This document shows, piece by piece, positions 48,585 through 60,453 of a DNA stretch of 64,000 nucleotides. A model generated the notes under the pieces. That model did not search any database and was not told the origin of the DNA. It worked only from the letters and a program-made list of their open reading frames with translations. Position numbers and translations under genes: made by a program. Position 1 is the stretch's first letter; every line of letters starts with the position of its first letter. The DNA is from Lingula anatina (taxonomy: Eukaryota; Brachiopoda; Lingulata; Lingulida; Lingulidae). The stretch is taken from contig NW_019775691.1 of the NCBI RefSeq assembly GCF_001039355.2, positions 60,719-124,718 of the forward strand. The letters are read 5' to 3'.

Positions 48585-51500
48585 ATGGCTACCTCTGCAA
48601 AGGAAAAATTCGAGGCAGCTGTAAAAGTAATCCAAAATCTACCTAAAGAAGGTGAGTAGAGTGCTAAGATTACTGGTTAAGAATACATGGATATTATGAT
48701 ACAAATTTCGTTATATATAATGCTAAGAAAGCCCCCCACTTTCTCACAATCACTGACAAATGAGCACGTCGTGTTCGCAACGGTGTCCAATGCAGGGGGG
48801 GGGGGGGGGGGGTCAAGGGGTGTTAGTTCCTTTAACGGTGCGATTATCATGGTGGCCCTAGGAATGGAAGTTCGGGCTCCCATATGATTAGTACAGGCAA
48901 GGGTTAGTCGGAGTATTTGGTTAGTATGTGGGACGAATGCCACCTGTACAAAGTAATGCGGGACGGACTACAATGCCTAGCGGACTACCATTCCCGTCAC
49001 ACCGGCTAAAGACCAAAGTTCACTTGTTGAGCATAATATCGTTGTTAAGAAGCACGTTGCCCATTTTTATCTTTCTTAGCGATTACATATTGAAGATCAT
49101 ATTGGGAGTAGGGGGTTAAGATTTAAAAATCCAGTTCAGTGTGGAGCCAACACTCAGAGGCGGGTTTGGGGTGGGGGGAGACACCGTGTTGGTGGGGGGA
49201 GCTGGTATGTCAATGGAAAATTGTTTTTTTTTTTTTTTTTTTGCTAAATTTAATTGAAATGCGTTCTTTTTTGCTGAGTGTTAACTAAAACAGATCAACC
49301 TTTTAAGCAGCAAACACAACTTTAATTTCATTAAATGAATTTATTAGACAGTGAAACAAGAAATGGTGTTCATTTTATAAAATTAATCATTATCTAATGT
49401 ATCAGGATCATTCCAACCATCCCATGAGTTGATGTTGAAGTTCTATGCCTATTACAAGCAAGCCACATTAGGAAAATGCACTCATCCAAGACCAGCCTTT
49501 TGGGAGGTGGTCAAGAAAGCAAAATGGTAAATATGAAAATTGTTAGACAAATTTTATAATGATAATGATAATCTGAAAAAAGAAAATAATTATTAAATCA
49601 GCAAATGTTCGAAATGTGCCTGATGTACAGTACTGATTTCTGTGGTTTGATAGCACTAAAAGTGTAAATCCAACTGCTACTACTGGCACCAGTAAAAGTG
49701 TCTATCTCCAATACACTAGAGATCCAAGAATTAGAAACTTGAACCTGAAAAGGAGTTTATGGATCATACTTGTGAAAACCATTTTGTATAGAGTATACCT
49801 TGTTGAGTAAGAGATAAGTGTTGAAAACTAAGATTTTACCATATGAAGATTGCAGGCTTATTGTATATATCTTTATTATAATATATTTATATATGATAAT
49901 TTTCTGTGCTGTAGGGATGCCTGGAATGGGCTGGGAGACCTGTCCAAAGAGGAAGCCATGCTCAGATATGTTGAGGAACTGAAAAGGGTAAATATTTCTC
50001 TCTTAATAACTTTGTTGATTTCCAGTGTGAGGTCATCTACATGTAGTCTCTTTATCAGAAAATTAGAAGTGTTATGAACATTGCCTTTTTTTTATTTTTC
50101 TCCTCTTTCCTTTTTGTTGCTTTGCTCATGGTTTTTAGATGTAATAGATGTCAGTGGAAGGTTTAGGATTATCAGTTTAAGAGCACCTGCATTTTTCCTT
50201 TGGAATTGAGTGGTTCTCTTAATGAATTTCTTATTTAAGATTTTTTGCTGCTATTTTCTGTACAAAACGAAATCCAAATATATTTGTTGATTATAAATGT
50301 TCATATTTGTTAATCATGAAGAATACAATACATGATGAGAGAGAGAGAGATTCAGTGATGGTAACAGAAGTATAGAATATCTATTCCTTCCAAGGACATC
50401 TGGCCACTGCTTCCTGCATTTGTATGATATCCATTTCAAAACACTAACCACATTTGTGCCCAAAGTAAGGGTGACACTCAGTCATTAAGTTCAGCCCTTA
50501 TTTATTCTGTGAGTAAGCAAAACTAAGTGCTATCATGTCATTTTTATGGCAGACTTACAAAAATGCAATCACTGATTGTGTATCTATTTGTATTAATTTC
50601 ATATTAATTAAAGGTGATTTGATATTATGAACAACAGCAAAAATAAAAAAAAATATTTCTTAAAATTTTCATAGGCCTCAGTTTTTTTTATTTTTTTACT
50701 TTAATATTGATCATTTTTAAGACACTCAAAATGTGGTTTCAACCCAAATGCCAATCAACTTTTAAAACAGGTATTACTATCAATGCTCCTTTTTTGAAGT
50801 GGGAGGGGGTATAAATTTGATGTTCTTAATTATTGAGGAACTACAAAATCATACAAATGCTGCTAGACTGGGACCCTGTATTTGTTGTGTGTTACAGATA
50901 ATGCTTCAGCAATCTAGTCCCTGGGAAGCCATGAGTGAAGATGAGGTAAGGGTAGTGTACTAGTCAATAGATAGAGGTCATCTTACCTCTACTCACACTG
51001 TCCCTCTACCGAGGCATCCAGATATGAAATGATCCTTCTACCTCCAAAGGCAACGTCATCCCAAAAGATTGCTGTGATAGGGCATGTTCAGAACCAAGTT
51101 GATCCACGTACTAATTGATCAGTGGTTCAAATAGGGCCAACCCACTTAGAAGCTTGCAGCCTAATCCCAGCGGGGAGTCCATTATGGGATTACATGAAAA
51201 GCTTTCAGGTGGGTCTGCAATATTTGATCCATGGATCAGTTTGTCCAGAGGTCAATTTGGATCTGAACAGGCCCATAGTCCATCAAGTCATTAGATGGAA
51301 ATGTGTCACTCATATTCTATATGAATTGAGATTTCACCTCTTCTCCACACCCACTGGCCCTCCACTAAGGCACCAAAGAAAGGGACCTTGTTTCTTTAAG
51401 GAAATCTTGTCTAGAAAAAAAAAGTTTTTTGGAAACTTGTTACACTGAGCATTGGAAACAAACTGGGGAGCACCATTGGATTTTACTTGTGATCTTTCAT

Positions 51501-52720
51501 GTTCATTTGATACTTGCCTATAGCTGTGATAGTAGACCTTGGAAAGTCTGTGGAGACAAAATCTTAAACCATGGTGTCCCTCAAGACTCTCTGATGGAGG
51601 CACAGTGGGATTGGAATACGTATAGGATGTGTATTTACTCAGGTGTAGGTCATGGTTGGGGTAGCTTGTAGCTTGAATGCTCCTATTGTTTTTAACCATT
51701 TTTGTTATCCATGTCCCATGTAGCGTGTTATTATAATGATAGTTTATCATGTTTTTTGTAGATCATGACAGGCAATATCACATATTGATAAAAATAGAAA
51801 TGTAACCTTTACCAACTTGTCTGCTCAATTTAACCATGCCATGTGATACATATCAGATCAGCAAGCAATGCTATTCTTCTACCAAAGTGGATGTTGAAAA
51901 CAAAAATCCCAAGTGTAGTTTGTGTGTATATGGGTCACACTGATGCCTGCCATGGTATAATACTCTTTAATTCTCCATATACTATTATCTAAATGAAAGT
52001 CTGTTGCATATTTTCCAATTTATTCATGATACTTTTATCTCCTTACTTAGTTTCATGGTCAACATTTATTATTTATTCTTAGATAATAGAAGCCATGCCA
52101 CAGACTGATAATGTCACAGGATTTCTGGATACCCTGGGAAATTTCTATGAGTTAGTAGATGAGCAGCTTCCAGCACATGCAGAGAAGCTACGCAGTGTCC
52201 AGAAACGCACCCAAGCTATGGATGGGGATGTGGTCGGGGAGTCCGAACCCTCATCAGGCAGTGATGCTAGTGCAGGTAGGGTGCTTGTAGGGATGAATGC
52301 AAACATACACAGTGCCTGTACTGTGACTGGTTTGGATCCAAGTGGCATCACCAAAAGATTTAATTTATTTTATTTGGAAGTGTTTGGCATATAAAGCTGC
52401 CACTCATTTTGATAAGAAAGAAATGACAAAATAAATTTACTTAGAATCAAGCTGGTAATTTTGAGATAAAGTTATCTCCTCTTCTGAACAATTTGCAGTG
52501 ATTATATTGCAATGATGGCATAACGTTCAAATGTTGTTGTTTACTTCAGATTCTGTCATTGGAAATAGTGGAGGTGGAGAAGACAATGGAGATATTGTAG
52601 AAGAAGAAGAGGCTGATGTGGTGAAAGTGCCAAAAATAGACCAAAATGAAAATGGTGAGTAAATTTTTTGCATCATTTTATCCTGTTGGATATCTGATGT
52701 CATTTGTATAATCTGCATTT

Positions 52721-52803
<83 letters not shown>

Positions 52804-53700
52804 GGCACAAAACAAAAGGCATTTCTAAAATTACATTCTCTCTCTCTCTCTACATATACATTATACACATAAAATGTCACCATTGCTGTACTACTTGGAG
52901 TTTCACTCTGTTGATTTTAAATATACTTCCATTACAGAACACCTGCCTCCCAGCTACAAGTCAGATACAGACAGTGAGGGTGAGGTGTACTGTGATACAT
53001 CAGATCAGCCAGATCTGGAAACTTTGGTATGTAGGAGATAAACAAATAATGAGCAATTTTATTCATTGATATATCTATCTATCTATCTGCTCAGTTGATG
53101 ATTATTTCATAAACAAAACATTATTGACTGCAAAAAAAAAAAAAAAGCAACAGCATCTGACTTTTAGAAACTTCAAATTAAAACAAAACAACCAAGAGGC
53201 AAACTACCAGTTGAAACTACTGGATGACATGTGATATTTAACATTTTTTTTCTGATGATCACACATTTATTTCCACAGGCAAAGATTGCAAGCAAAAAAA
53301 GTCACAATGCCAGAAGGCCGTTGGTTTCCTCTTCTCCTCTCCGAGAAAAACTTAATGGTTTTGACACTGACTTTCAGCCACTGCCCATGTCTCCTATAGT
53401 GTCAGGACAGGCAGACATGTTGTTGGGTAAAAATGGCCCCACTGATAATCACACACATTCCAATCACCAGCCTCAAAGGACAGTGTTGCCTGGAAACAGC
53501 CTCGAAAATAATGGAAGCTTGGATTTTGTTGGTCAGTTAAATCACAGGGGAGGGGAGGATGAAGTTGACAATCAGTTAGAGCCTCTGGATGCATTAAGTG
53601 CAAGAGGAGGCGGAGAAACGCCTACACCAAGTGAAAGAGGGAGTCGGAGGCATAGCAGGAGGGGGAGTGGTGGGAGTGTCAGTAGTAATAGAGGTATGTC

Positions 53701-53750
<50 letters not shown>

Positions 53751-54189
53751 TAAAAATAATTTGAAGTCACACAGGATTTAATTTTCTGTGGTTATTTTGT
53801 TATATTTCATGCTGTTATAAGTAGGTTTTTCGGAATGTGCATATTGTAGAAGTAAGGCATTTTTAATAAAAAATTAACCTTTAATGATGTGGGACTTGGG
53901 TTTTTCTAGAATAACATATAGAACTGCAAATTTTGACAGACATGTTAGCCACTGTCTCAGTTATGGTTTGATATAGTGGTGATATTATACATGAAATGAT
54001 TATTTTAAGTGTAACATGATATATATATAATATAAGAGAGCACTCCATGAAAGGCAAAAAAGCAACTACTGAAAGGTTTAACAGAAATTCAGGAATTTCA
54101 TGAATATTAGAGGAGAACTTTTTGAGATATATGGTGCACTAACAAAAAGATAAATCAAAGCCGATGAACACACACACGCATGCACATGC

Positions 54190-54231
<42 letters not shown>

Positions 54232-54407
54232 CTGGATAATAATATAAGTTATAAGTGATCATATTTAGGCAATCCTGGCCACCCCCAGCACCCTGATGTC
54301 CCAGGTTCCTATACATATGGCAGTGGAGGAGGAGGAGGAAGAGATGACAGACAATACCATGTACCATATACAGACATCAATGACCAGATAGCAGCAGCAC
54401 TGAATAG
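48585..54407 (+). CDS. ACBD5-like: ACBD5/ACBD4-like acyl-CoA-binding protein (C-terminus missing)
   Basis: Nine exons: 48585-48651, 49406-49526, 49915-49987, 50898-50945, 52083-52275, 52550-52654, 52938-53026, 53279-53693 and 54269-54407. All are in phase (416 codons plus two bases). ACBD5 binds very-long-chain acyl-CoA at the peroxisome and tethers it to the ER through VAPA/B. Residues 6-95 form the acyl-CoA-binding domain (FEAAVKVIQNLPKEG, MLKFYAYYKQATLG, KAKWDAWNGLGDLSKEEAM). Exon 7 has the FFAT-like motif EVYCDTSD (218-225) preceded by an acidic SDTDSEGE tract. Exon 9 ends DINDQIAAALNR, the lead-in to the family's coiled coil. The expected coiled coil and tail anchor (WWPFE-type) do not follow. 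A single N at 54458 just downstream suggests a misjoin. Exon 4 (48 bp, phase 0 on both sides) adds 16 residues, IMLQQSSPWEAMSEDE, absent from human ACBD5. Confidence 0.9.
51115..51245. repeat. Diverged copy of the GATCAAATATGG foldback family
   Basis: An intronic sequence with TTCAAATAGGGCCAACCCAC near one end and GGTGGGTCTGCAATATTTGA near the other. The ends form a diverged inverted repeat related to the element at 23213-23386. Confidence 0.5.
52722..52801. repeat. Compound (TC)n(AC)n microsatellite
   Basis: About 24 TC units followed by about 15 CA units in the intron between ACBD5-like exons 6 and 7. Open frames through it are only dipeptide repeats. Confidence 0.95.
53704..53749. repeat. 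CA microsatellite
   Basis: A pure (CA)n tract a few bases after the donor of ACBD5-like exon 8. A second CA tract lies at about 54193-54230, upstream of exon 9, so exon 9 and the preceding intron are bracketed by dinucleotide repeats. Confidence 0.95.
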
Positions 54408-54720
54408 GTATAATAATAATGATGAGGAGGAGGATGATGGTGATGTTGATGATAATANAATTTGATGTTGAATTTGCAGTTTAGCATAATGTACTAGCTT
54501 TTGCATCAGAATTGACAGTAGCCTATTTTGTGCATAGTTATTTCCTGTTTTTTTGTCTGTACATTTGACAGCTTTGCTGCCTTGTTTTAATGTATACCTC
54601 GAAATAGTAGCTTTATTTACTTAATTACTGGTTAAATTAACAGCAACTCCAAGCTTTGAAAAACCTTTTTCAGGTATAAAGGAATTTTTAACTGTCTTAC
54701 ACTTTTTTCACTCTTATTTA

Positions 54721-55008
54721 CAGAATGCAGTAGCTATCCTTAAAGGAGCTGGACTGAACAGTGTCGACAGTGCACACTGCGAGTGGTTTAGGGAATATGT
54801 TAGACAGAAAATTAGAAAGAGTGGAAGAAAGTCAAAGGATGGAGCCTGTGACATAGCATTCTGCCAAAATAAAGGATACCATCGATGGATACAGTGTAGC
54901 ACTTGCCAAAGTTGGCTACATACCATTTGTGCTAAAGTCAAATGTTCTAAAAAAAACACTTCGTAAAACCCAGTTTACATGCCCAATGTGCATTTCTGTA
55001 CAAGGTTA
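54721..55008 (+). pseudogene. PHD-finger-like exon with frameshift at an A8 run
   Basis: After an acceptor-like TTTACAG an open frame runs AILKGAGLNSVDSAHCEWFR, then a zinc-finger region (ACDIAFCQ, WIQCSTCQSWLHTICAK). The frame then stops at 54964-54966. Dropping to the next frame at the run of eight A (54949-54956) continues with QFTCPMCIS and a stop at 55006-55008, which supplies the last Cys pair of a C4HC3 PHD finger. So the sequence is either a broken gene or carries a one-base error. It lies just after the single N at 54458 and cannot be spliced to ACBD5-like exon 9 in frame (that join hits a stop at once). Similar PHD fingers are common in transposon proteins, and transposon remnants follow. 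AATAAA signals lie at about 55145 and 55313. Identity uncertain. Confidence 0.5.
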
Positions 55009-55799
55009 GCTGAAAATTGCATCTGTATTGCTGGTTTAAAGTTTTCTTAACCCATAACATAATGCAATTTATATATATTTATATGATAGTACTGAAATCT
55101 GATATAGTTTTTTAAAATACTTTTCGATGCAAACTGAGACTGAAATAAAAACTTAAAATTTTATTAAAACATTTGATTTTAATTAGTGCATGCTACTTAA
55201 GTGTATTGATTTAATGAAAAAAATGATAATCATCCACTTGCAGGGATCCCAGGCATCTACTATATTGGCACTTATTTTTAATGTACAAGACTTATTACTG
55301 TAAGGTGAGAATAAATAAAATAAAAGTCTTGTAACTAAGACAATTAGTTTTAGCATATTTATTCATTTTATGTAACTCCTAGACCAGCATTTGTTGGTCT
55401 GAATAATTGTATTGATGACCAATATACATTTTGTAAAAGGCTCTATAAAGAATAATAATAAATGCTGAAAGCAAAAGGATGTTACAGTAACAAAAAAAAA
55501 AAAATCATTTGTAAAAGCTTTCTAAATATCTATATGGAATGTTTCCAATAACCATTAAATGAATAAGATATCAATTCTCCGAAAATATTGATAAGGTAAA
55601 AGTAAAAACTGAATGGAAACTATGTATACAACGTAGCAGTTAGCTAATAATCTGTATGACAGTGAAATTAATTCATCAAAAAAAGTACTTCATATGAGTA
55701 TATATGATATTGACCTTGTAAATAACACACTGCAATAGTTACATTATACAAAATATACAAATAAGAGAATAAAAAAAATGTATAAGAAACATTGGAAAA

Positions 55800-56135
55800 T
55801 CAATAGGATGTGCTGTCCAAAACACTTTCATTCTCACTAATTCTGTCACCACTTGATGTTGGTAAATATGAGGCATCTAAACAACCTTCTCCGCAACTTA
55901 ATTTTCAATTGTCTCACTGCCTTTTGGCAAACCCCATATACCTCAGGACTGAAGTGATTTATGCACAACTTCCAACTGTCTAGAAACCTACTTTACACTG
56001 ACAGTACCAGCCACTGATAGGTCTAGTTTTTGCTACTGGAGGTCTGAATCCATGGGCTGTACTGGTGGCTAGATGTGTGCCTTGACTGTATTTTGGCTCT
56101 GATTCAATCAGGTGCATCTTTGCATATGCCGATTT
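55800..56135 (-). mobile_element. Decayed transposon ORF with SWIM-type zinc finger
   Basis: On the minus strand a frame reads HLIESEPKYSQGTHLATSTA, then GWYCQCKVGF, a stop, TVGSCA, a stop, and SVLRYMGFAKRQ. This matches the pattern W-Y-C-x-C-x-G-x6-V-G-x-C-x-H-x3-V-L-x-Y-L-G-F of SWIM zinc fingers near the C-terminus of a widespread invertebrate transposon protein, as I recall it. The His codon is destroyed and there are at least three stops, so it is dead. The frame ends with an acidic Ser-rich tail and a natural-looking stop at about 55800. Confidence 0.6.
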
Positions 56136-57332
56136 CAAACTGGACACCTAGCAGATGCTAGTGGTCTCCACTATTTACCAAGCCAATAGGTTTTCACTGA
56201 TCTCCTTGACACCAGAAGCCATTCAGAGCATTTTGGCCTAAAAAAAATACAGTGCTATTACAAATAGTGCTGGTGTTGAAGTTTAAGTCACAAGTACATA
56301 TAACAAAACTAGGGTGTGTGTGTGTGATAGAGCCTTTATTTTACTTTTCATGCTAAATAGATGTAAAAGGGGGTATTTACACAACAATTTTAGTTGTAGA
56401 ATATGTACTTCAATCCCCATTAGGACTGGGGTGGGTCAAGCCCACCCTATGTGCAATATATGGGATAAATATATAAAGGAGGGGCCACCACAATGTATGC
56501 CTGCTGTTAACATAACTAATATAAATTTGGATATCTGAAGAACATTTTACCTTTACTAATCCTTAGAAATGAGAATAGAAATAGATTATACTAACTGTAT
56601 TTAGACTCCACTTCTCATCCATATTTTGCATTAATTTTTGATATTTCAAAATTAAAAAAAATTCAGATTCACAATTTATTTTTCATGTACAAAGGTGAGC
56701 ACTTTTACCCTCTTATCAGCACCTCATCCTTTATGGAAAAAGAAAACAAAACTAATTTTATGAAATTTGTTATGGAAAAAAATGGGGGGGGGGGGATAAA
56801 TTATTTGTTCGTGATGTTTAAGTTATTACAGCAATTACTGTGAAGGCATATATCTGAGTCTGACCATTATTACGCGCTGCTTCTTCCTTAGCAAACCCAA
56901 TCACCCAACAAAAAATTACAAATATTCATCAAAAATTGTGACCAAAATTGTCCAGACAATAAAAGACAACAAACATACCTAATCTATACACAAATGAAAA
57001 TGAAAAGGCAGAAATCTGCCTTCATGCATGATTATTAAAAAAATAATGTGACAATTTTTGTTAAAAAAAAGTATGTATCCACCTGCCAAGGACAGCACCA
57101 CCCCAAGGATCATAGTGTCAGTCCTAGTGTTGTTGTTCCTTTTATTATAGATAAAATGTATAGTAATATTTATAAAAATTCACTTACCTATAATATACTT
57201 CGTATACAATAATAATCAAAACAAAAGCAAATCTCCGTGCAACAATGGCCAAGGACCACAACTCCAAGTATACACAGGATGGATCTTGACTATTGATTAT
57301 AAATATAAAACAAAAAATCTTCCTTGATGCGA

Positions 57333-57493
57333 GGGGGGGGCGTCTCGATAGTCCGAAGGTTCATTGGTCCGAAAAGTGGTAACATTTTCATCGATTTTTT
57401 AATCAAGGGTTCATTGGTCCGAAGGTTCTATAGTGAACATTCGGACCAATGAACCTTCGGACTATTGAACCTTCGGACTATCCCTACGGCCCC
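57333..57493. mobile_element. Foldback MITE, AGTCCGAAGGTTCATTGGTC family, with GATGCGA target duplication
   Basis: Left arm 57348-57373 (ATAGTCCGAAGGTTCATTGG-TCCGAA) is perfectly inverted at 57440-57465. Another copy of the GAACCTTCGGACTAT end follows to 57481. Outer ends are GGGGGGGGCGT and ACGGCCCC. GATGCGA occurs on both sides (57326-57332 and 57494-57500), fitting a 7-bp target duplication. No coding capacity. Confidence 0.82.
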
Positions 57494-58551
57494 GATGCGA
57501 GTCTAAACATATTGATGCCAAAAATTGGAATCATCAACTCCCAGGAGCAGCCCACCTCCCAGTCACAGTAAAATTCCAAAACAGGACACGTACATGCACA
57601 TGTCTCTGTTGATGTGCCTACTAAATTAACATTCAGATATTCAGTTTCAATTTCCTCAATCTAATGGTCTACAAGGGCAAACACTCCAAGATGAACGAGC
57701 AGGATATCATGATCCCAGACTTTGTCACATACAATATTAAGTACATTACTTTAATAAACATTATTTAAAGTATAATAAATATACACTGTTAAGAACAAAC
57801 TGCAAATTCAAACATAATCTTTAGAAATATTCATATCTTATAGTTGTTCATGTAAGATGTATAGCAAGTATTAATTGTTTACTTCTACTGCAATTTCCTT
57901 CAGGTGGCTATATATCAACACAATAAAACATGTAGTAGGCCAACAACTGAATAACGACGGCCTGTCCACGGTATAGGTTCATCCGTGCAATGCGTCGAAG
58001 TAATTTTCTATCAAAATTATCAATTACAAACTCTGTATCAACACATGAACTGTACCTAGAAATACACCCATTATAGTAAATATATAACAAGGCAGCAAAG
58101 CTGTCAAATGTACAGACAAAAACCAGAAAATAAAAACGCAGGAAATAGGATACTGTCAATTTTGATGCATTAATGTATTATGCTTACTGTAACTGCATAG
58201 CCAACATCAAATTCCAATTCTGCATAACATTGGATTAGGATGAAAGTAAAATGTGTAATAAGCATTAGACTGAGTTCTCATACCTAGATCAATCTAACAG
58301 GATCAATCCAACTCCAAGGGGTTTCTCACTAAATTGCTTTCAGTTTAAGCAGCTTAGGATTCTGGCATGCCAGCTACAATGATTGCAATTTAGCGAGAAT
58401 TCCCTTGGAGATATATATCGATCCACAGTTAGCGTGATAGGGTCTGGAAATAGTCCCTAAGGCTTCAGGCTGATAAGAGTTAAACTTTGGAAATGCCAGA
58501 ATGAGATAAAGTGAAAATTTCTTAAACTCATTGCTTAAACTCAATTTAAAA

Positions 58552-58555
<4 letters not shown>

Positions 58556-58602
<47 letters not shown>
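58556..58602. repeat. TA microsatellite
   Basis: A (TA)n tract of about 22 units. A shorter one lies at 60417-60447. Confidence 0.95.
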
Positions 58603-59774
58603 CATACTTGTAAGTTAAAAAAATACAGAAAATGTTACAAAGTAACAGTACAGGGCTCCTGGTGGATGGGAGTGATAAGTCACATTTTGAAAATGCCAGT
58701 TTGAAAAATTAAAATTAAAGAAAAAATTACAAAAATATTCCACTAAAGCTGCCATTCAGTCTAGCTGCATAACCATGATATGAATCATCCAACTTGAGTT
58801 TTAACAGTGTTAACAACTCACAGAAATATAATATATTTTGTTTTACCACAAAAAGGGCAGTCACAGCTATTATTCTGATATCTGAACTTGTCATCAGACC
58901 ATGTGACCTACATAGGTGGCTATACTTTGTTATAATTTCTTAAGAGATTTTAACAAAAAAAACTTTTTAGAAAAAAATTATTTGCCAAAAAAGAACAGTT
59001 ATTATCCCTTTAACTGTAATGTCAAGTTGCAAATATTGCACAACAGGTAGTATCAATAAAAGTGAACTGTTACATGCCCTTGGGAGTTATAAGTTCTATA
59101 CTGAAAATGCCAGTATGTGAAACTTTCACTGAAAGATAAAATTTTCACAAAATGTACAACAGAACAACACAGTCAATAAGATTATAGTTTCTGGACCATA
59201 TGTGAGAGTTCAAATTCACATAATGAAAATCCCAATATATGAAAAAAAAATGACATTGCATAAAATAATATAATTACATAATGTTTAAAGACATAAAAAC
59301 CAACACTACTCCTAATGTGGAAAAACAGAAAATGCACAGTGCTTCTGGTGGATGGGGGTTGAAAGTGATATCTTGAAGATGCTAGTGTTTGAAAAATAAT
59401 TAAAAGAAAATGTAAAATAAAACATAACAAAAAATTCCAATAAAGCTGCTATCAAACTTTTTATCTAGCTGTGTAATATACTAACATGACTAACATTTAC
59501 CTGCATAATAATCATCGATTCCTAATTATGTGACACAGTAAAGAGAGATGAACCCAGGGGACTTTACAATGAAATCTCAAAGTGTGTTTTATGTAATCTC
59601 ATTTAATGCCCACTTGAAAATTAATTAAGCAAATTACTTTATGACCCTGAATCAATATACTGAATTAATATACTGCTATCCATATACATTTATTGCACCA
59701 TATAGCACTCTATAAAACTGCATTGCTTCCAAAACAGAAAACAATCACACTGGTTTTCCAACACAAGCTGCACT

Positions 59775-59904
59775 TCACCATTAGAAGAGCCCCCAAGGAA
59801 AGCTCCACGCCCGACAACAGGTGGGAAGGGTATCAGGCTGAACATGACGCCAGAGCCCCCAACAGGAGGTTGGTCATCGGACAAGGACGTGGACGTGGAG
59901 GATG
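59775..59904 (+). CDS. Candidate orphan exon of an unidentified gene
   Basis: A GC-rich island in very AT-rich repeat DNA. After a pyrimidine-containing stretch and CACAAG, one frame is open and reads TSPLEEPPRKAPRP, then TGGKGIRLNMTPEPPTGGWS, then SDKDVDVED. It reaches a strong donor GATG/GTGAGT at 59904-59910. Proline-rich, charged, no known domain. The base composition contrast and the consensus donor support an internal exon on the plus strand. The other plus frame through the region is also open, so the reading frame is not certain. No partner exons were found in the window, and the single N at 60031 may separate them. Confidence 0.35.
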
Positions 59905-60342
59905 GTGAGTGTTGCATATTATAATGTAATTAACATATCTCCCATAATGCATTGTTCTTGCTCTACCAGTTAGCCAGCATGGCTGGACGTGTTATGTAAT
60001 AAATGAGTTATTAAAAAAAAGTTAACTTGANAATAGATACCAGTCAATATAAACTTAAAAACCTGACCGTCTTCCAGAAGACCCAAAAGATGGTCTCAAT
60101 CCATCCCTTCAATAAGATTACAGTTTCAGGACCATGTGAGTTCAAATTCACATGATGAAAGTCCCAATATTTGAAAAATGATGACAGTGCATAAAATAAT
60201 ATTACATAATGTTTAAAGACATAAAAACCAATACAACTGCTTATGTGGAAATACAGAAAACGTGCAAAGCCTCAGGCAGATGGGAGTTAAAATGCACAAA
60301 TGACAGTGTTTGAGAAAAATTAATAAGGAAAACATAACAAAA

Positions 60343-60400
60343 CTAGAAAAGCACTCTGAGAGCGCAGACCTCTGCCAAGGCAGCAATTTATTATTATTAT
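60343..60400. repeat. Fragment of the AAAGCACTCNGAGAGCGCAGAC element
   Basis: AACTAGAAAAGCACTCTGAG followed by AGCGCAGACCTCTGCCAAGG. This is the left end of the element seen more completely at 62655-62897. Confidence 0.75.
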
Positions 60401-60415
60401 TGATAGATTATTGAT

Positions 60416-60453
<38 letters not shown>

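Noticed and set aside
48687-49119. Open frames around the poly-G tract in ACBD5-like intron 1
   Set aside because: They are generated by the G run and lie between correctly phased exons; no coding evidence.
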